Below the pieces are notes generated by a model that was given only the letters and a program-made list of their open reading frames with translations, had not been told where the DNA came from and made no database searches. A DNA stretch of 64,000 nt, from contig OZ022257.1 in NCBI GenBank assembly GCA_963978905.1, positions 20,975,664 to 21,039,663 of the forward strand. Reading direction: 5' to 3'. Positions 11,392 through 24,875 of this stretch are shown here, in pieces. The DNA comes from Trichostrongylus colubriformis (Eukaryota; Nematoda; Chromadorea; Rhabditida; Trichostrongylidae). The first letter of the stretch is position 1. Each line of letters opens with the position of its first letter. The translations under genes and the position numbers were made by a program.

Positions 11392-14300
11392 CTAAGCATT
11401 TTGCGGAGCCTCATGAGCTTTATGAGATGGTGCCACTTAACAGCAGCAAAAGATGTCATGTCACAAAATCGTCGGGCTATTTACTCTTTCTACTCTCTTA
11501 AAACTCTCCTGCTAGCAGTTTAGGGACGCCGGCAGGGGATCATTTCGGCCTACGGTACCTCTTGTAGTTCGGCAGTTGCACACACGACATCTTGCCAAGT
11601 CGCTTAGTGTGAAATCACTGCACATTTCCTATAATGAACACATTAGTTGTTCGTATTTCTTCGCCTAAGCTCCCCTCCATTGTTTCATTGTTTGTTTCTG
11701 TTTATTGTTTCACTTGCTGAACATCATCATGGATGTAATCAATTTCGCGCTCTCTGCCCGCCGCCAGCAGTTGACTCGGCCACTGAAGCGTGCAGCTCGA
11801 GGTGAAGCGCGCTAGGATTTTAATAACGTCCCAAAGAATCATTTTCAACGCGTTTTTCACTACACATCGTTTCCTCTGGGCTCAAAAGTTAGTTCACAGA
11901 GAATGGTGTCTTCGAATAAGCTTCCTGTTCTTGCCACCCTACTATTGCCTTTGAAAAATGAAACTGACATGAGCACAAAGTCCTTTCTCCGTCATTAGGG
12001 GAAACAAGAAGCACAACGAAACTTTTGGTGGTCATTTAAGGCTGAAACCTGTGGAGAAGCGTTATTCAGACGAGAATTCTGGACTATATGGCGCAGTTAA
12101 TTGTTTGCACGCAGTTCTATTAAACCTGATGGCTATTACATCCAAGCCATTGATACATATTTTCATGATGAGTACTTCAGTCGGCTTGTGCAAGAAAAAA
12201 AGTTGCTAAGACCTTTAACGCAATCCGAAGCAAAAACTCAAAAAAATCTTTGTGTTCTGCGTGGTGTTCACCAGGACACTTACCAACGCCGATCAATTCT
12301 AGTATTTCAATGGTCTCTATTACCTAAGAAACACACTAGTACAATCTGGTGCCGGAAATGTGCTATTGTACTGATGGAGCGACAACATACAAGTTTTTCG
12401 CTCGCATTAGGATATGCATACTGAAGGATTGGAGCACCCGAAAACGACTAGCGCTCGCCCCGCTTCGAGCCCGTTCCAGTGACTACAACTACTTCTTACT
12501 GGATTCGAAAAATGACCCTCAGAGAGGACATGGCTTTTTCAACAGTTCTCTGATACTCACTCAGTGCCACACGTCTAATTTTACTCTGACTCTTCACACT
12601 GATTGTGCGTCAGTTCGGCCCAAATGGGTCACCGCGCCTACCATTGGTGGCGCGGCGCCGCATGAACTGCACTCTATCCCGTCTCTTTTCTCCCTTTCAC
12701 CCACCTTCTACTTCATTCCGTAATCAATCGTGAATTGACCGCGCACTGAGAGAATGGCCACAGCCTTAGCTGGTTGAAGCTTACTGACGCACACTCCTCT
12801 CAATAGGCTCGGTCAGCTCACCTCTACTCCTCGAAATGGGTAGTTTGTCTCTGGAAATTTCCTAGGAAAAGGACAAAAAAATCGAAAAAGCAAAAGTATT
12901 CGGTTTTCTAATGTCCGTGAGTCCGTAGTGACTTGTCAAGCTTTTGACGATCAAGCCATATACGAGTCGCATAAAGTAGTGACATATTTCACTTGAACAG
13001 TGAATGACAGACAGCCTTGTTGGACTGAATCGGGTATATAGAGAAGAAAAAGGAAGGTTGTAGAGGGAAGTGCTCGACGAAAAAAGGCAGCTCTTCTATA
13101 GTGTCCATCTGGACATTAAGAATATGCATTTAGGGACGATAGAATCTCATCGTAGATAGATACGTGAGGATTAGATTGCCGAGAAGGAACATGAAGGAGC
13201 CCATATGTATGTTCTATTAATTCTGGTGCTTGTGGTGCAATTCTGCTGGAACGCAAGGATATATCTGGCACTGGTTTTGTTGACCGCCTTGAGAAATTAT
13301 GGAGCGTAATTTTCAGAAACCAAAGTTTGTGGTACGAGTGTCGTAAAAAGAATGAAGTGAGAGATAAGTTGAGGCAGTAAATTCGCAACAAATAAAGAAC
13401 AGGACGAATAAACACACAAATAGTGCTTTTACTCTGAATGGTGACAGAAAGGAAAACGTCATAATGCTTGACATCAAAATGTGGGCTATGCATGCTCGAG
13501 ATCAAAACTACAAAATGAAAAGGAAGTGATCAACAAGCTACACTCAGCTAAGGTAATACCTATGAGTACACAAGCAATAGAGGAGGTTTTGGGATTGAAT
13601 AAACCCTTCTTGGGACCCTTCTCTACGCAGTCTAGTTTCATTCGAAATCGTTGTGGCACGTGAATGAGACTATGCCCTGCAATGACTTGCAAAGGCAATC
13701 AAAGTAAAATTTAGTACTTTCATCTTCTCAGAGGAGTATGATCTAATCTACCTACGTCGGAACAATGGAAAGCCTGATTGGATGGGCAACAATCAGGGAG
13801 CTGGTCCCAGCACCATACCAGAGGGTCTGGGCAATTTTTCGCCCCACCACTTCCGTTTCATACATGATCATACGTACATACTTTGCATTTAATCTAGAAA
13901 TTGTTGCTAATACTAAAATCTCAGTGTCTGCAGAGAGCGGATAGGGCGTGTTCCGAGCCACTGACATCAAAGGAGTCCTTCAGAACTATGGCGATCAGAG
14001 CACCATCTGTTTTGTTTCATCCTGTGATGTGATCATGGCATTCCACACCTAAGGCACGATGGGAAAAATGAATATCAGTAAAGTGCTTTGCGATAGTAAG
14101 CCACACAGAGATCTGCTTCGTACCCACCCTATTTCAAGGCAGCTTCATTGCTATCTGTTTTATATCGGCAATCTCTGCAGTTGGCAAATTATTCTCGGCT
14201 GCTTGTGGAAGAAGAACGCCTAGATGGCTCAAGGAATGTTTCGCAGTGAAACACCTCTGCTCCATTTGAAGGCACCACCTAGTAGACGAGAAAGTGAAAA

Positions 14301-14834
14301 CTGAGAAACATGTTTTCTTAAAACGAACATCCCATTTTAGAAGAGGCGATGTGTGACGAAATTCTCATTGAATCAGTCGGACTGGCGGTCAAATACTGGT
14401 CAATCACGCTCGGGGCCGCGTGTGGCTGTCCGGAGGGGACGGCTCGACTAGGAGATATGTACCTACTTAGAACCCGGTCCACTGACGACAGGTCCCATTC
14501 AAAGACAATAATAGGGACTGTTGGGGTATGAAAACAAAGCCAAAGTGTTCAGTACCACAAAAATGAAGAAAAAACGGAGCAAAACGGCTAAAAACTCGGG
14601 AAGTATTGGATTCTCTCCAGCGTTGATTCCGTTGGAGTTTGGCCACGATAAAAAAAGGGCGAGCCACGTTAAAACGGTTGGCAGCTGTTAAAAGGGTCTT
14701 CGAAGCCTTTAGAGCTCAGAGATGCTTCCTTCATCGTGAGTTTACCAACATACAAATTTCTGAGAGCCTAACTGTTATGTGGGTGACTCACTGAGAGCTC
14801 TCATTACCCACATTACCCCTCCAACCGGGGTGTA
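11392..14834. other. intergenic, no gene recognised
   Basis: Open frames of 107 codons (12101-12424, plus), 124 codons (12349-12723, plus) and 129 codons (13116-13505, minus) occur, but none has a recognisable domain or convincing splice context. Confidence 0.45.
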
Positions 14835-15044
14835 GGTTGGGACACACGAATCTAGGCCGTGACCCTGTAACAGCTTGTGGCCTTTGACCTAAGCCTTAAA
14901 TAATTCAGACAATTTGTTCATGTAAATCGTGTCCTCCTTGCAAGTCTGTTCCGTTGCATAGTCAAATTGTCTGAATTATTCATGTCACAGGGCAAAGGCC
15001 ACAGGCTGTCACAGGGTCATGGCCTAGATTCGTGTGTCCCAACC
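14835..15044. mobile_element. 210-bp MITE with about 80-bp terminal inverted repeats
   Basis: The left end, starting GGTTGGGACACACGAATC, matches the reverse complement of the right end for about 80 bases with few mismatches, leaving a spacer of about 45 bases. A 13-base direct repeat (ACCCCTCCAACCG) lies just outside both ends, at about 14814 and 15048. It has no coding capacity. Confidence 0.8.
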
Positions 15045-16283
15045 GTCACCCCTCCAACCGTCTTCACCTGCTCCAATAACTTGTTTACTTTAATCTATCT
15101 ATCCGTCATTACCTCCTATAATCTATCTCTATCGGGTGGGGGTCACGACGTCGAACTTTCGCGCGGCATGAGAATGTTCAGAACGGAAATGACACTTTCC
15201 TTCACCTTCCTACGAAAATGGTTTACATAATTCAAATTCAGATAACCGGTAGATGAATCACGCTAAAAGGAAATGTCCCAGTATTTGAGCTGACGTAGTC
15301 AAGTAACCAGTAACTATTAGGTGGTAAGGAAAGTTCTGGCCACTTTTTCGCGTTCACAAGATAAATTCAAGTATCAGAGCGCGTCAACATGAATCAGCTG
15401 ACATCTTGTGCTCCTTAGATGGACAAAAAGTTGCTCTTTCTTGTTTTCTTTGGAATGCCTCAAGAATTTCGAATCATTAGGGGAATTTCGAAGTACCGCG
15501 AAAATGACACTTTTATGATAACTTCACTTCACTAGTTCAGTCGAGTCGCAGCAAAGGAAACCACAAATGAGAATACTGCAAAAGGAGGGGGTGAAGCAAT
15601 GGATGGAACATTTTGCCCCTGGCTTGAGAAGTGCAGAAATGAGGATGAATCGCTCGAATTTTCAATTGATCAAGTCGTTTTAACTAAAACGGCAGAAAGC
15701 GATGAGCGTCCATACTTGCAGAGGATATCCACAAGTATTGGCCCAAACAGACAACTTAGATGACCACCTCGAGTAGCCTTGATCTGAAAAAATCTGAAAA
15801 AAATGGATGCCGCTGGACCCCTCACGGCTGTTGTGCGCAAGCGTATTTTTCACAAATCCTCTTCCAGTAAGTGAAGCAGCTGCAGGCTGAAGCCCTCACT
15901 TGTTCATCGTATTCACCACATCTAGCGCTTACCAAGCCCCACTTTCCCAAACATCTGGACAGCTCCTTCAGTAGCAGTGTGTTCAGAAACAGTGACGATT
16001 TAGAGTCGACTTTTTTCATTTCGCGCAATATAAATCATCAGCCCTCATCAAATTGAGATATATAGGTATGCATAATGTTGCCAAGGGTGTAGCAAATCGA
16101 ATGGTGCTTATTCTGTGAGAAAAGATGCACTCTGAGCCGAGTTATGATCCCCGGAAATTGAAATTTCAAAAATTGACTGAAACTTTCCTTTTAACCTGAT
16201 AAATTGGACCCTATCGGTATTTCCCTATTTCTGCGCATGCTCCGCCCATAACAGGCGCCACATATCAGGTAACCGAAAAAGTT
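15045..16283. other. intergenic with one dispersed repeat
   Basis: No gene recognised. 16096-16196 is the reverse complement of 27645-27742 over about 95 bases, a dispersed repeat in opposite orientation. Confidence 0.5.
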
Positions 16284-16782
16284 CTTTTTTCTAATTGATT
16301 ACTTCTAAGCAATGTATTAAAAAATTTATAGTAGAAGAAGGGTAACTTGCATATGCTTGGGAGCTTGTTTTATGCAGAATCATTCAGTGTGTCTCATAAA
16401 TTCAAGTAGTGCGTTTCAAGTATAAAATTTTCAAGTCTAGTATGGCTGTGTCGAATGAGATTTTCAGAAGGAAATTTTTCAAAACACTTCTGACCCGTCC
16501 GTGCCGCTATGGTACCTTCCCCAAAAGCAGCGCATGTCTTACGGCAAGCTTCTGCAGTTATGGTGCCAAGTTTAAACTCGTAAAGTAAACAAGCGCGAAT
16601 TACCTCATTCGACACGACCACACTCCACTTAAAAATTTCAAACTTCAAACGCACTACTTAAACTTACAAGACACCCTGAATGATTCCGCATAAAACAAGC
16701 TTCAAAGCATATGCAATGTTACTCTCCTACCGCAATCATTTTTTTTCCGATACATTGCATAGAAATAATCAATTAGGAAAAA
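16284..16782 (-). mobile_element. long inverted-repeat element holding a mariner transposase fragment
   Basis: The arms, about 16284-16425 and 16640-16782, are inverted copies of each other over some 140 bases with mismatches. The centre, read on the minus strand from 16654, encodes a mariner N-terminus: a YEFKLG motif, a Cys-rich 'AEACRK' segment and a 'KCFEKF' stretch correspond to the helix-turn-helix start of mariner transposases. No catalytic aspartates are present. It is a deletion derivative. Confidence 0.7.
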
Positions 16783-17642
16783 CCGCACAAACTTTTGTGA
16801 TTGCCTAATAGCTTAATTTCTGTTCTTTGCGAGCGTACCTCTTCCAGGAACTCGCTGACCTTAACCTATGTAGCGTTTCCTAAAGTCTACTCCAGAGCTG
16901 AATTAGAATTTTTTCACTTGGGTACCAAATGTTCCCGAGCCTACTAATTACGGGTGGTAGCATTTGTTATTTGCGCTCCTTACGTATTACCCGTACCATC
17001 CCTAACCCCTTTACAGATTGTCCTTCAGGTAGTTCCAAATTTCGTGACAGATGTACACATATTGACTATTGTCCCACGCATTGCAGCTTGAACGGGCCTC
17101 GAGTTTGTGCTTGAACCGAGCCACAAATTTTAGTCTTAAGCTCCACTCAGTCAAAATGGACCTTTTCTATCAGTTCCAGTACCCCATGACTGACTTTATC
17201 CCAGTTTCTCCCCACTTGTGAGTCACTGGAACTGAATTAGAAGTCTTAGGGCACTGAATAATTCAGCGCACGCTCCGCCCCGGTGGGCAGGGCCTAGCAT
17301 CGTATCGTCCATGTGCGCCTTCTTGTCTCACCTTGAAAATTTTCTGAGCTGTGCTGGAACCGAACTACAAATTATGGTTTTCAGCCCCGTCTATTTGGAA
17401 TACGCTTCGCCCACTGCATTAAGGCTACATAGAATCGTGTTGTCAACCTCACTCCAACATTTGCCCACGTTTGGATTAATTAGAAAATTAGCTAAGTATC
17501 AAATTTTCAGCGCATGCCTCACGCATTGTGGGCGGCACGTAGCACTGTTTATGTGCCCCCCTTCCTCTTTCACCCATGCACTATCCATTCCAAATTTGAC
17601 GTGACCTTGGTAGGTTGCACTTCGGCTAGTTCTGAATTGCGG
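16783..17642. other. no gene recognised
   Basis: Only short frames without recognisable content. Confidence 0.45.
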
Positions 17643-17661
17643 GACAGACAGACAGACGGAT

Positions 17662-17750
<89 letters not shown>
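17643..17750. repeat. (GACA)n microsatellite
   Basis: About 25 units of GACA with few interruptions. Read on the minus strand it gives a repetitive Ser-Val-Cys-Leu peptide, which creates a spurious ORF at 17499-17963. Confidence 0.95.
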
Positions 17751-17751
<1 letters not shown>

Positions 17752-17969
17752 CTTAAGCCTTTTATATATGTTGGGTCATTCCATAAGTAATGTCGTTTTC
17801 TTGAGCAGAAATTTCTTCTATAAGGAACAAAAATTTTTCCATTCAAAATGAAAATTGTCCTTCGAAATTCCTTGCTCAGCGTTGCTTCATGAATCATTCC
17901 CTCTGCTCTATCAAAAATATGTTTTGTTTCTGTTCTGGCTGGAGTATTCTGTACAATAGCCACACATCA

Positions 17970-18085
17970 AAATAGGGTCACCCTACAGGCAGGACCAGGA
18001 GGTGCGAGGTGAGATGCAATGACCTAGAGTAGTCTTGTAATTATTTCACCGTAAATCTACTGTGTACTTTCCGGACTAAAGGTGC
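17970..18085 (+). repeat. dispersed repeat, 'tagggtcaccct' family
   Basis: This shares about 100 bases with 58068-58165 in the same orientation and with 55421-55530 in inverted orientation; a more diverged match lies near 53670-53740. The last three are in introns of the astacin gene. Confidence 0.7.
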
Positions 18086-18185
18086 ACACCCCTTCTCCGT
18101 CAAGAGACGGATCATTCGGGCAAACTGTCTTTTGGCGCAGTGCCAAGGCTTTTCGTGTAAACACGCTCGCACATATAAGAATGGA

Positions 18186-18345
18186 TTTTTGTAAGGAACG
18201 CAACTGCCGCGGGCAGACGGTTTCCACCTAGAGCGGGACGGGCAGCGGATTGAAAGACAGCCAAGAGCTTGCGACGCGGTTGCATCGCGGTCAGCTGCCC
18301 ATCCGGTGGGGAGCGTATTCCGGCTTTCGTTTTCGTCATGTTCAG
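18186..18345. repeat. GC-rich dispersed repeat, copy 1
   Basis: Starts TGTAAGGAACGCAACTGCCG and runs about 155 bases. A second copy in the same orientation is at 24707-24875. A shorter related patch borders the palindrome near 36356. Origin unknown. Confidence 0.75.
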
Positions 18346-20463
18346 TCGTGCGTGTGATACAGGTAATGTATCAATTCATCGTTTTTGAGCTGTTCAGCTT
18401 TTATCTCGATTTCAACTCAAGAACACAGTGTCTGCGATTCTATATGTATTATCTGGTTTTGATTCTCTTTTTGTTTTACTTAAGTTGTGTAGTTGGTACA
18501 GTACCGATATTTCGTAACATAGAAGCGATCATTCAAACACCTTTTCATTTCTCTTTTATATCTTCCTGTGCTGACGATACAGCACTTTCGTCCGCTGATG
18601 AATCATCGATTAGATCTATAGTCTAGATGCATGATCACGCGCCAAAGGGGGGAAGGGAGTCGATATAGGCCGGGATCGTCACCATTCACGTATCGTCCAC
18701 TCTTCCATTTATTATGATCATTGTTTTCTTGCCTCCTTATCTCGTCCAATCTCATCTGACTAGTAGTAGTGTTTATTCGTCGCTGTTGTCAGATATTTCC
18801 TCTTCATATACTCCATGTCAGTCTAGGCTTGACACTCGCTGAATTGTTCCTGCTGTACCGGTTAGTTCACTGAATTCTTATTGGGCGCTGCGCCGCTCAC
18901 CTCGTTATTCATTCATTGTGTATGCAATTTCGTTCACTCGTAACTTACTGAATCACCGGTCTACCGTGTCACTCATTTACTGTTGTTGTTTTCTCATCAG
19001 GCACGCAATCATGAGAAGGTCAGTACGACTGTTAGCTGACTTATTGTTAGTAGCGTGAGCATATTAGTATCTTATGAGTTGTTTCCTGTTTCGCATAAGG
19101 TTGCACACGAGCGCTAGTGACCGTATTTCAATGTGTAGTTTACTCATATGGTTATTTCACTCAATTACGATTGTTCATTTATCGATCTCATCATCCAATG
19201 CTCTCATCTTATCTCATGCCTTACAGAAGTGCCTCATATTATTTGATGCCGAAGTGTTTTGACTGAGTTTGTGTTCGTACTTATTCGCTCGAAGTTAGTA
19301 ATAAAGTTTAATTACCCAAGTTTGAGCCAATCTCCTGAACCACCGCTTTTCGCAAGACACTTTCAATACGAGAACGAAGGTTGGTTTGCCTTCTCCTCAT
19401 CTTAATCTTGACACACAGACACACACAATCTTAGGGCAACACACACACAACACTTCCTAGAAGTTCGTCCGTGCGGTATAGCACCCTACACCAGAGTGTT
19501 CAAGTTTTATTCTAGGCTTTATTAGCGGTGAACTATATTAGTTTCTAATTCCCGTCATGACATTGATATTTCGCAATACCCATCGCTACTCAAAATTTCA
19601 TTGCGGTGAGCACGCAATTCATGATTTTTTATAATAGTCTTTGTTTATCGTATGTCGATCATCCCAAAGCACTCTTATTAAGCTACATATTCGTCTCGAC
19701 AAGCTATAGGCTTGTTATAATATTCTATTTTATTGGTAGCGGTACCATATTTAGTAATACCAGGCGAAGAGTATTTCATATAGATCTTAGTTAACTACTG
19801 TGAGCCAAATTTCGTAATCGGTACTCTACTTTGCTGCTCTATCGCTATTAGGCATTACTGCTATTTCAGAAATTGAGCTTTGCATTGCATAAATTGGCCC
19901 ATACTCTCAGTATAGGCTTAACGCTACTGATTATTTTATTACCGGTTTCCTTTTTTCCCTGTTCCATCCTTCAACTGTCATTCTCAATCTTATAACTGTG
20001 TCTATTTCAAATTACTTTTGTCTTACAAAGGCACGTTCAACACACGCGTGATATGAATTTCCTTTTGCATTGTGTTGGTACATATCTTTAAAGGGCAGTC
20101 ACTGATTGATACGTTCGTTCAAAAATTTTGTTATGTTTAGTCCCGCTCTTCTCCCCTTATCAATTATTTTATAGATATTGTACTGGAAGTACGAGTCTGA
20201 GGATCTACTCGAAAAAGGTTAACAGCAAAATCTGAGCAAGTGACTAAAATAAGGTAGGCGGAGTATTCCCTATTACCGGTATCAGTTATTCTATTTTGTC
20301 TCCTACAAGTCTTTTCTTTTCGTTATGAAGGTGCTATTACTTTGCATCATTCGCAAGTGAATTTTTCATCAATCTCGTCAATATTGAAAACGGAGTGCAT
20401 TCTCGAATACACTTCTCCTGTTGTACATGAATTAGTTGCGCAAGCTCGGCAGAAACACCAATA
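18346..20463. other. AT-rich, no gene recognised
   Basis: Over 2 kb of T-rich sequence with frequent stops in all frames. A short CA-rich patch lies at 19415-19455. No splice-consistent coding segment was found. Confidence 0.45.
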
Positions 20464-21215
20464 ATGTATCGGATAGATATCCACGCAGACGGCCCCGGCG
20501 GGCGAAGCACAGGTATCAACTACCAGCTAGGCAACTCAGGAGCCCACAGCCGTCATGGCAGTGTTCGACGTCGTAGGTACTCTAGCTCTTCGTCGTCTAC
20601 TCCTGTCTTCACAAAAAGCTACGTACAAAAGCAGTTCGAATTTACCTCTAGGTTGCTTCATCTCCTAATGCCGGTGGTGGAGTTTTTACCCACAGATGTC
20701 GGCATTTGCAACAATGTTACTTCGGCTATTACCAATTACCAAGAAGGACGAACTTCAAGCAAAAGAGGACAGGGATCCAGTTGTATAGGACTCTTTTGAG
20801 GAGCAGGGTTAAGCTCAGATTCTATCCTTGAGGACAGAAACAAGGTCGAGAGGAGGGAACCAGTCAGAAAAGGAGCAGGTATCCAGGCACACCTAGCAAT
20901 AAAAACGATCCAGATTTCTAGAAACAAAAAATTAAAAAAAAATATTTTTACTCACCATCAATGGGTCAACAGATACGGATAACTGATCAACAGCACATGA
21001 AAAAAAAAAGTATTCCCACTCCGTACAGCGAGGTGTCGCCGTATGATTAGCTGTGTATGATGACGAGTTTTGAGGATCGGTGAGCTGGAGGACCTGACAA
21101 CCTGGTCAGACTCCTAAAATGAAATGGGAAATATGTTACCCAATAAATTTTACCTGCCGCATATCTACCACTTACCTCTAGTGGAGGAGAGGGAGATTGA
21201 GGAAAATCGGTTTCA

Positions 21216-21475
21216 AATGTTTTTTCGAAAATGCTAATGTTTCGTGAAAAGTACAGAAAAGGTTATTCAATCCCCGCAATATCATTATAATATAAACTAC
21301 ACAGAACAAAATAGAAACTCAGCCATCGCTCGCTTGAGCCTCATCGGTCCAAGTGCTTCTTCGGAAATGGTAATGTCTTCTGGAAGTATAGAAAGGGGTA
21401 ATTCATTCCTTGCTGTATCATTATAGTATCGATTGCATAAAACAAAGTACAAACTTACTCATCCTCGAGTGAGCA
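21216..21475. repeat. diverged tandem duplication of about 130 bp
   Basis: About 21216-21335 and 21350-21475 share interspersed blocks: TTCGAAAATG/TTCGGAAATG, GTACAGAAAAGG/GTATAGAAAGGG, ATCATTATA, ACAAA, and a CTCG-rich end. It lies just upstream of the retroelement relic, but whether it belongs to that element is unclear. Confidence 0.5.
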
Positions 21476-23489
21476 GGCAGACGATTGAATGAACTCCTCA
21501 CCCAAGTTTGCCCCTCTCCAATGGTCCTATTCAATCCTAGTACAACGTCGCACCTGTTCGGATTAGACATCTACACTAGCAAGCATATTGCCCTATCACC
21601 GATGTCGATCCATCCCAATACTGACATATATAACAGAAAACAAAAAAAGCAAAAGTACAACTAAACAACACGGAGCAACTCTGAAGCGAACTGATTAGCC
21701 GTCATTCCCCAGCTTTCTCTTCCCGGACTTTCACATCAGTTCTCCGCAGGTAAAAACTATTATAAACCTTCCTAACATAGTAATAATGTAACCACAAACA
21801 AATCGTATGGCCCAATCTTAGCAGTTTAGGCGATGTCTACTATCTCCACCTAGCTGTTCCTCTCCACCCAACTTTATAACGGCGGACTCCTAGACCTTCA
21901 CAACGTATTATTAATACATTTACACATGCATAACATTTCGCAACCCCACATCAATAAGTATCACTTTCTTAAATCACCACATCGAGAGCTTTTTCCATTT
22001 TCTACCCATTACAAATAATCATTAGCCATCCCAACCTTCCTACTATACCAACAACCGTCACAATCAAACTATATGGTGCGACTATGGATTCAAACTAACA
22101 AATGGATACCCACAAAAAACTTATTGCATTACACTTTCCCACATTCACATCCTATTTCAACAACAAGTCCCCTTCCCAATACACCAACAGTACAAACAGG
22201 TTCCTCTATAACGTCGTCAACCTTTCAAACGATTTTTTAACACCCAGAATCAAATCTCTCATCGCAATCCTAGGAACCTCTGGAAATGCGTCCGAAATAC
22301 TATCCTATACTTTCTTAGTGAACACAATGCCTTCAGACAGGTAAGAGATTTTTTAATTAACGATCTCCGCCATAAAGTCTTTTCTTCCAACAGAATGGAT
22401 TTTTCAATGCACTATTTTCAAGCTCAAAATCACCTATGACGATTATCAACCCGTGAAAGACTTTTCTTCCAGTAATAGTTTTAAAACTATTCTTCTCACA
22501 TCTTTCCGAAATATTCCATAAATCTTACGTCAATCTAGAAAAGGCTCCAAAACCTCTGCAACCAACACCGTGCCAGATATTCGCAATCAATCGGATCTAC
22601 CGTAATCCCCGCGCCCAACCCGCATCAAGCCTGGGAAGTGAATCAAGCAGCACCCATATCACACAACGAAGTCAACCTTCAGCTATTGCGCCACCAAGAA
22701 GTCATTATTTCATCCGAACTTCTCCAGCTCGGTCGGTCTTCCCTTCAGTTCTCCCCAAAGCAACATCAACCTTCCAACGCAACCAAGCAACTCCCAACGC
22801 TCACGCACAATTCACCAACAACCTTCAGTCAAGTGGACGACATCGAACTCCGTGAGTATTTCCTTCTGCTAACCCTATCAAACCAAAACAAAAAATTTCT
22901 TCAATCCCATAGTAATCCCACAACCTTTTAAACCTCATCGTCTATGGAGCAATTCTGATTCTGAATTGCTATCGATAGTATAAAGAACTTCTAATCGACG
23001 TCGTAGTCGGGGACGAAGTTCATTCAAACGAAAAGCCCATTCCCCTTGAGCCCTGGCCCTATTCCCAAAAGATCTAAGTCCTCGATCTGCTAATGCAACA
23101 TCCTCATACCTCAACGTAATCGCGCACGCTCCCAGCCTCCGCGAGCAATCTCACCCATCGTACCCCTGCTCCACTACAGTTCCTCTCCATCAGCAATACC
23201 CTCTGACCGCGCATTATCGCCGTCACCTGTACTCCTCTCACACCCATCCACACAACCGCAGCTAAAAGGAGCCGCGCACTTGCCTGAGCAACCACCGCCA
23301 GAACATTCGCCTGAGCACCCACCACCAGCGGATCCGTCCTTTTTAGATTCTGATTCTCTGGACATTACTGAACCTTTACACCCACCGAATCAACTTGAAT
23401 ACTACAACCCATCCCATTTAATAACGCCCCATATCTCAACGAAATTTGGCGGTCATCTTACGTCGTAGTGAATGACAGCGACCTTACCC

Positions 23490-24480
23490 AGGGCCTAAAC
23501 CTTGCTTTTGACTAACTGTGTCTGGCCTCTTATGCTAACAAACTCCCTACCTTCTCTGGAGAGAGGGGTGGGACAGGTTTTATGGATTTTATTGAAAATT
23601 CAATGAAATAGGAGACATAATGGGACCTACAGAATCCAAAATGGTTTTCTTACCCCTGCCCATCTGAAAGGGGCTGCCAAAGCATTATTTGATAATTTCT
23701 CCCCGGAAGGAAAAAAAATTGGAGATTGGCAGTCACCAAATTACAACAACATTTTTCTACGGATTAATTTCTAGAAATGGCAAGGGACAAAGTCATGAAT
23801 ATGCGTATGGAACTTGGAGAATCCCCTGTAGTGTTTTCTAATAGGGTTCGCAAAGAAGTTTTGGATGCATGCTCCTCTTGCCCTAGAAGAACACAAGCTC
23901 CTTCAAAACATGATCTTTACAAATGCGCTTCCCAAAACAAACACAGAAGCTCAAATTAATAGGACCACTGCCTCCCCATTATGGCAAATTGGTAGAGGAA
24001 GCCGAAAGAATATAGAACATCACCGAACAAATCCCAATTCCTTCGAGTAAAGGGTACTCAAAGCAAAAATGGATAAAGTTCTCGATACTATCTCTTCCAT
24101 CGTAAAGTATCCTCCACACACTAAACCTTTTTATTCAAAGGCCTTTACTTTCTCGTAAATCCACTTTTAAAAAGTACAAACGACCGTATAATTCCAATAA
24201 TTTTTCCAACAAACGCCCATATAATTCTAACTTCGGACCCCAAAATCGTTACAATCAAAACTCTAATTATCAGCAACGCAATCCTCTACCACGTTCACAA
24301 ACCCCACCGCGCAACATAGTAACCTTTAGCTCCGCCCCTACAGTAAGCATCTCAGGGACCAGTCTCCTTAATTCCGCAGACCAGGGAACTATTCAAATCC
24401 CTAGGACGTTAGCATGGGCCAAAAATCATCATAGTAAAGGAATGTCAGGGTTCCCCATTTTGTCAAGAAAGAACAGGTAG
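23490..24480 (+). pseudogene. decayed gag-like gene
   Basis: Several frames must be combined to follow it. A segment near 23545 reads LPTFSGE followed by GFMDFIEN, and another near 23660 reads AHLKGAAKALFDNF; both are typical of retroelement gag cores. The last part (about 24120-24480) stays open for about 120 codons and is rich in Asn, Arg, Tyr and Pro, like a nucleic-acid-binding gag tail. Stops and frameshifts separate the parts, so it is a pseudogene. The family assignment depends on the neighbouring recombinase segment. Confidence 0.5.
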
Positions 24481-24706
24481 CGGATCCTGGAAATCCAACA
24501 GATAGTAGAGTTTCCTGCGAGATTAACCCCTACTTTAATCATTTTCTCCATTTTTCGCTTTCGGTTCCTCAACAACAAACTTCCAGTTCGCATTCGCATT
24601 GATAAAAACCCAGCCTACTCCGGGCTGTGAATTCATATCTCTTGTTATTAGTTGCGTGATAGACGAAACTTCCGTAGTTTCGTGGTTTTGTACCGGAAAC
24701 TTGTAG

Positions 24707-24875
24707 TTTTGTAAGGAACGCAACTGCCGTCGGCAAGAGGGTGCCGCCTAGAGCGAGACGGGCAGCGAATTGGACAACAGTCAAGAGCTGTACGACGCGG
24801 TCGCGTCGCGGTCACGCTGCCCATCCGGTGTGGAGCGCATCACTCCATTCCGGCATTCATTTTCGTCATCTTCCC
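24707..24875. repeat. GC-rich dispersed repeat, copy 2
   Basis: Matches 18186-18345 over its length. A related head, including GTTAGTTGCGTGATAGAC, occurs upstream at about 24645 and again at 28316. Confidence 0.75.

Noticed and set aside
12101..12424. 107-codon plus-strand ORF
   Set aside because: No recognisable domain, no splice context, and composition close to the surrounding non-coding DNA.
13116..13505. 129-codon minus-strand ORF
   Set aside because: No recognisable motif or flanking exons.
17499..17963. 154-codon minus-strand ORF with a Ser-Val-Cys-Leu repeat
   Set aside because: It is a translation of the (GACA)n microsatellite and has no other support.
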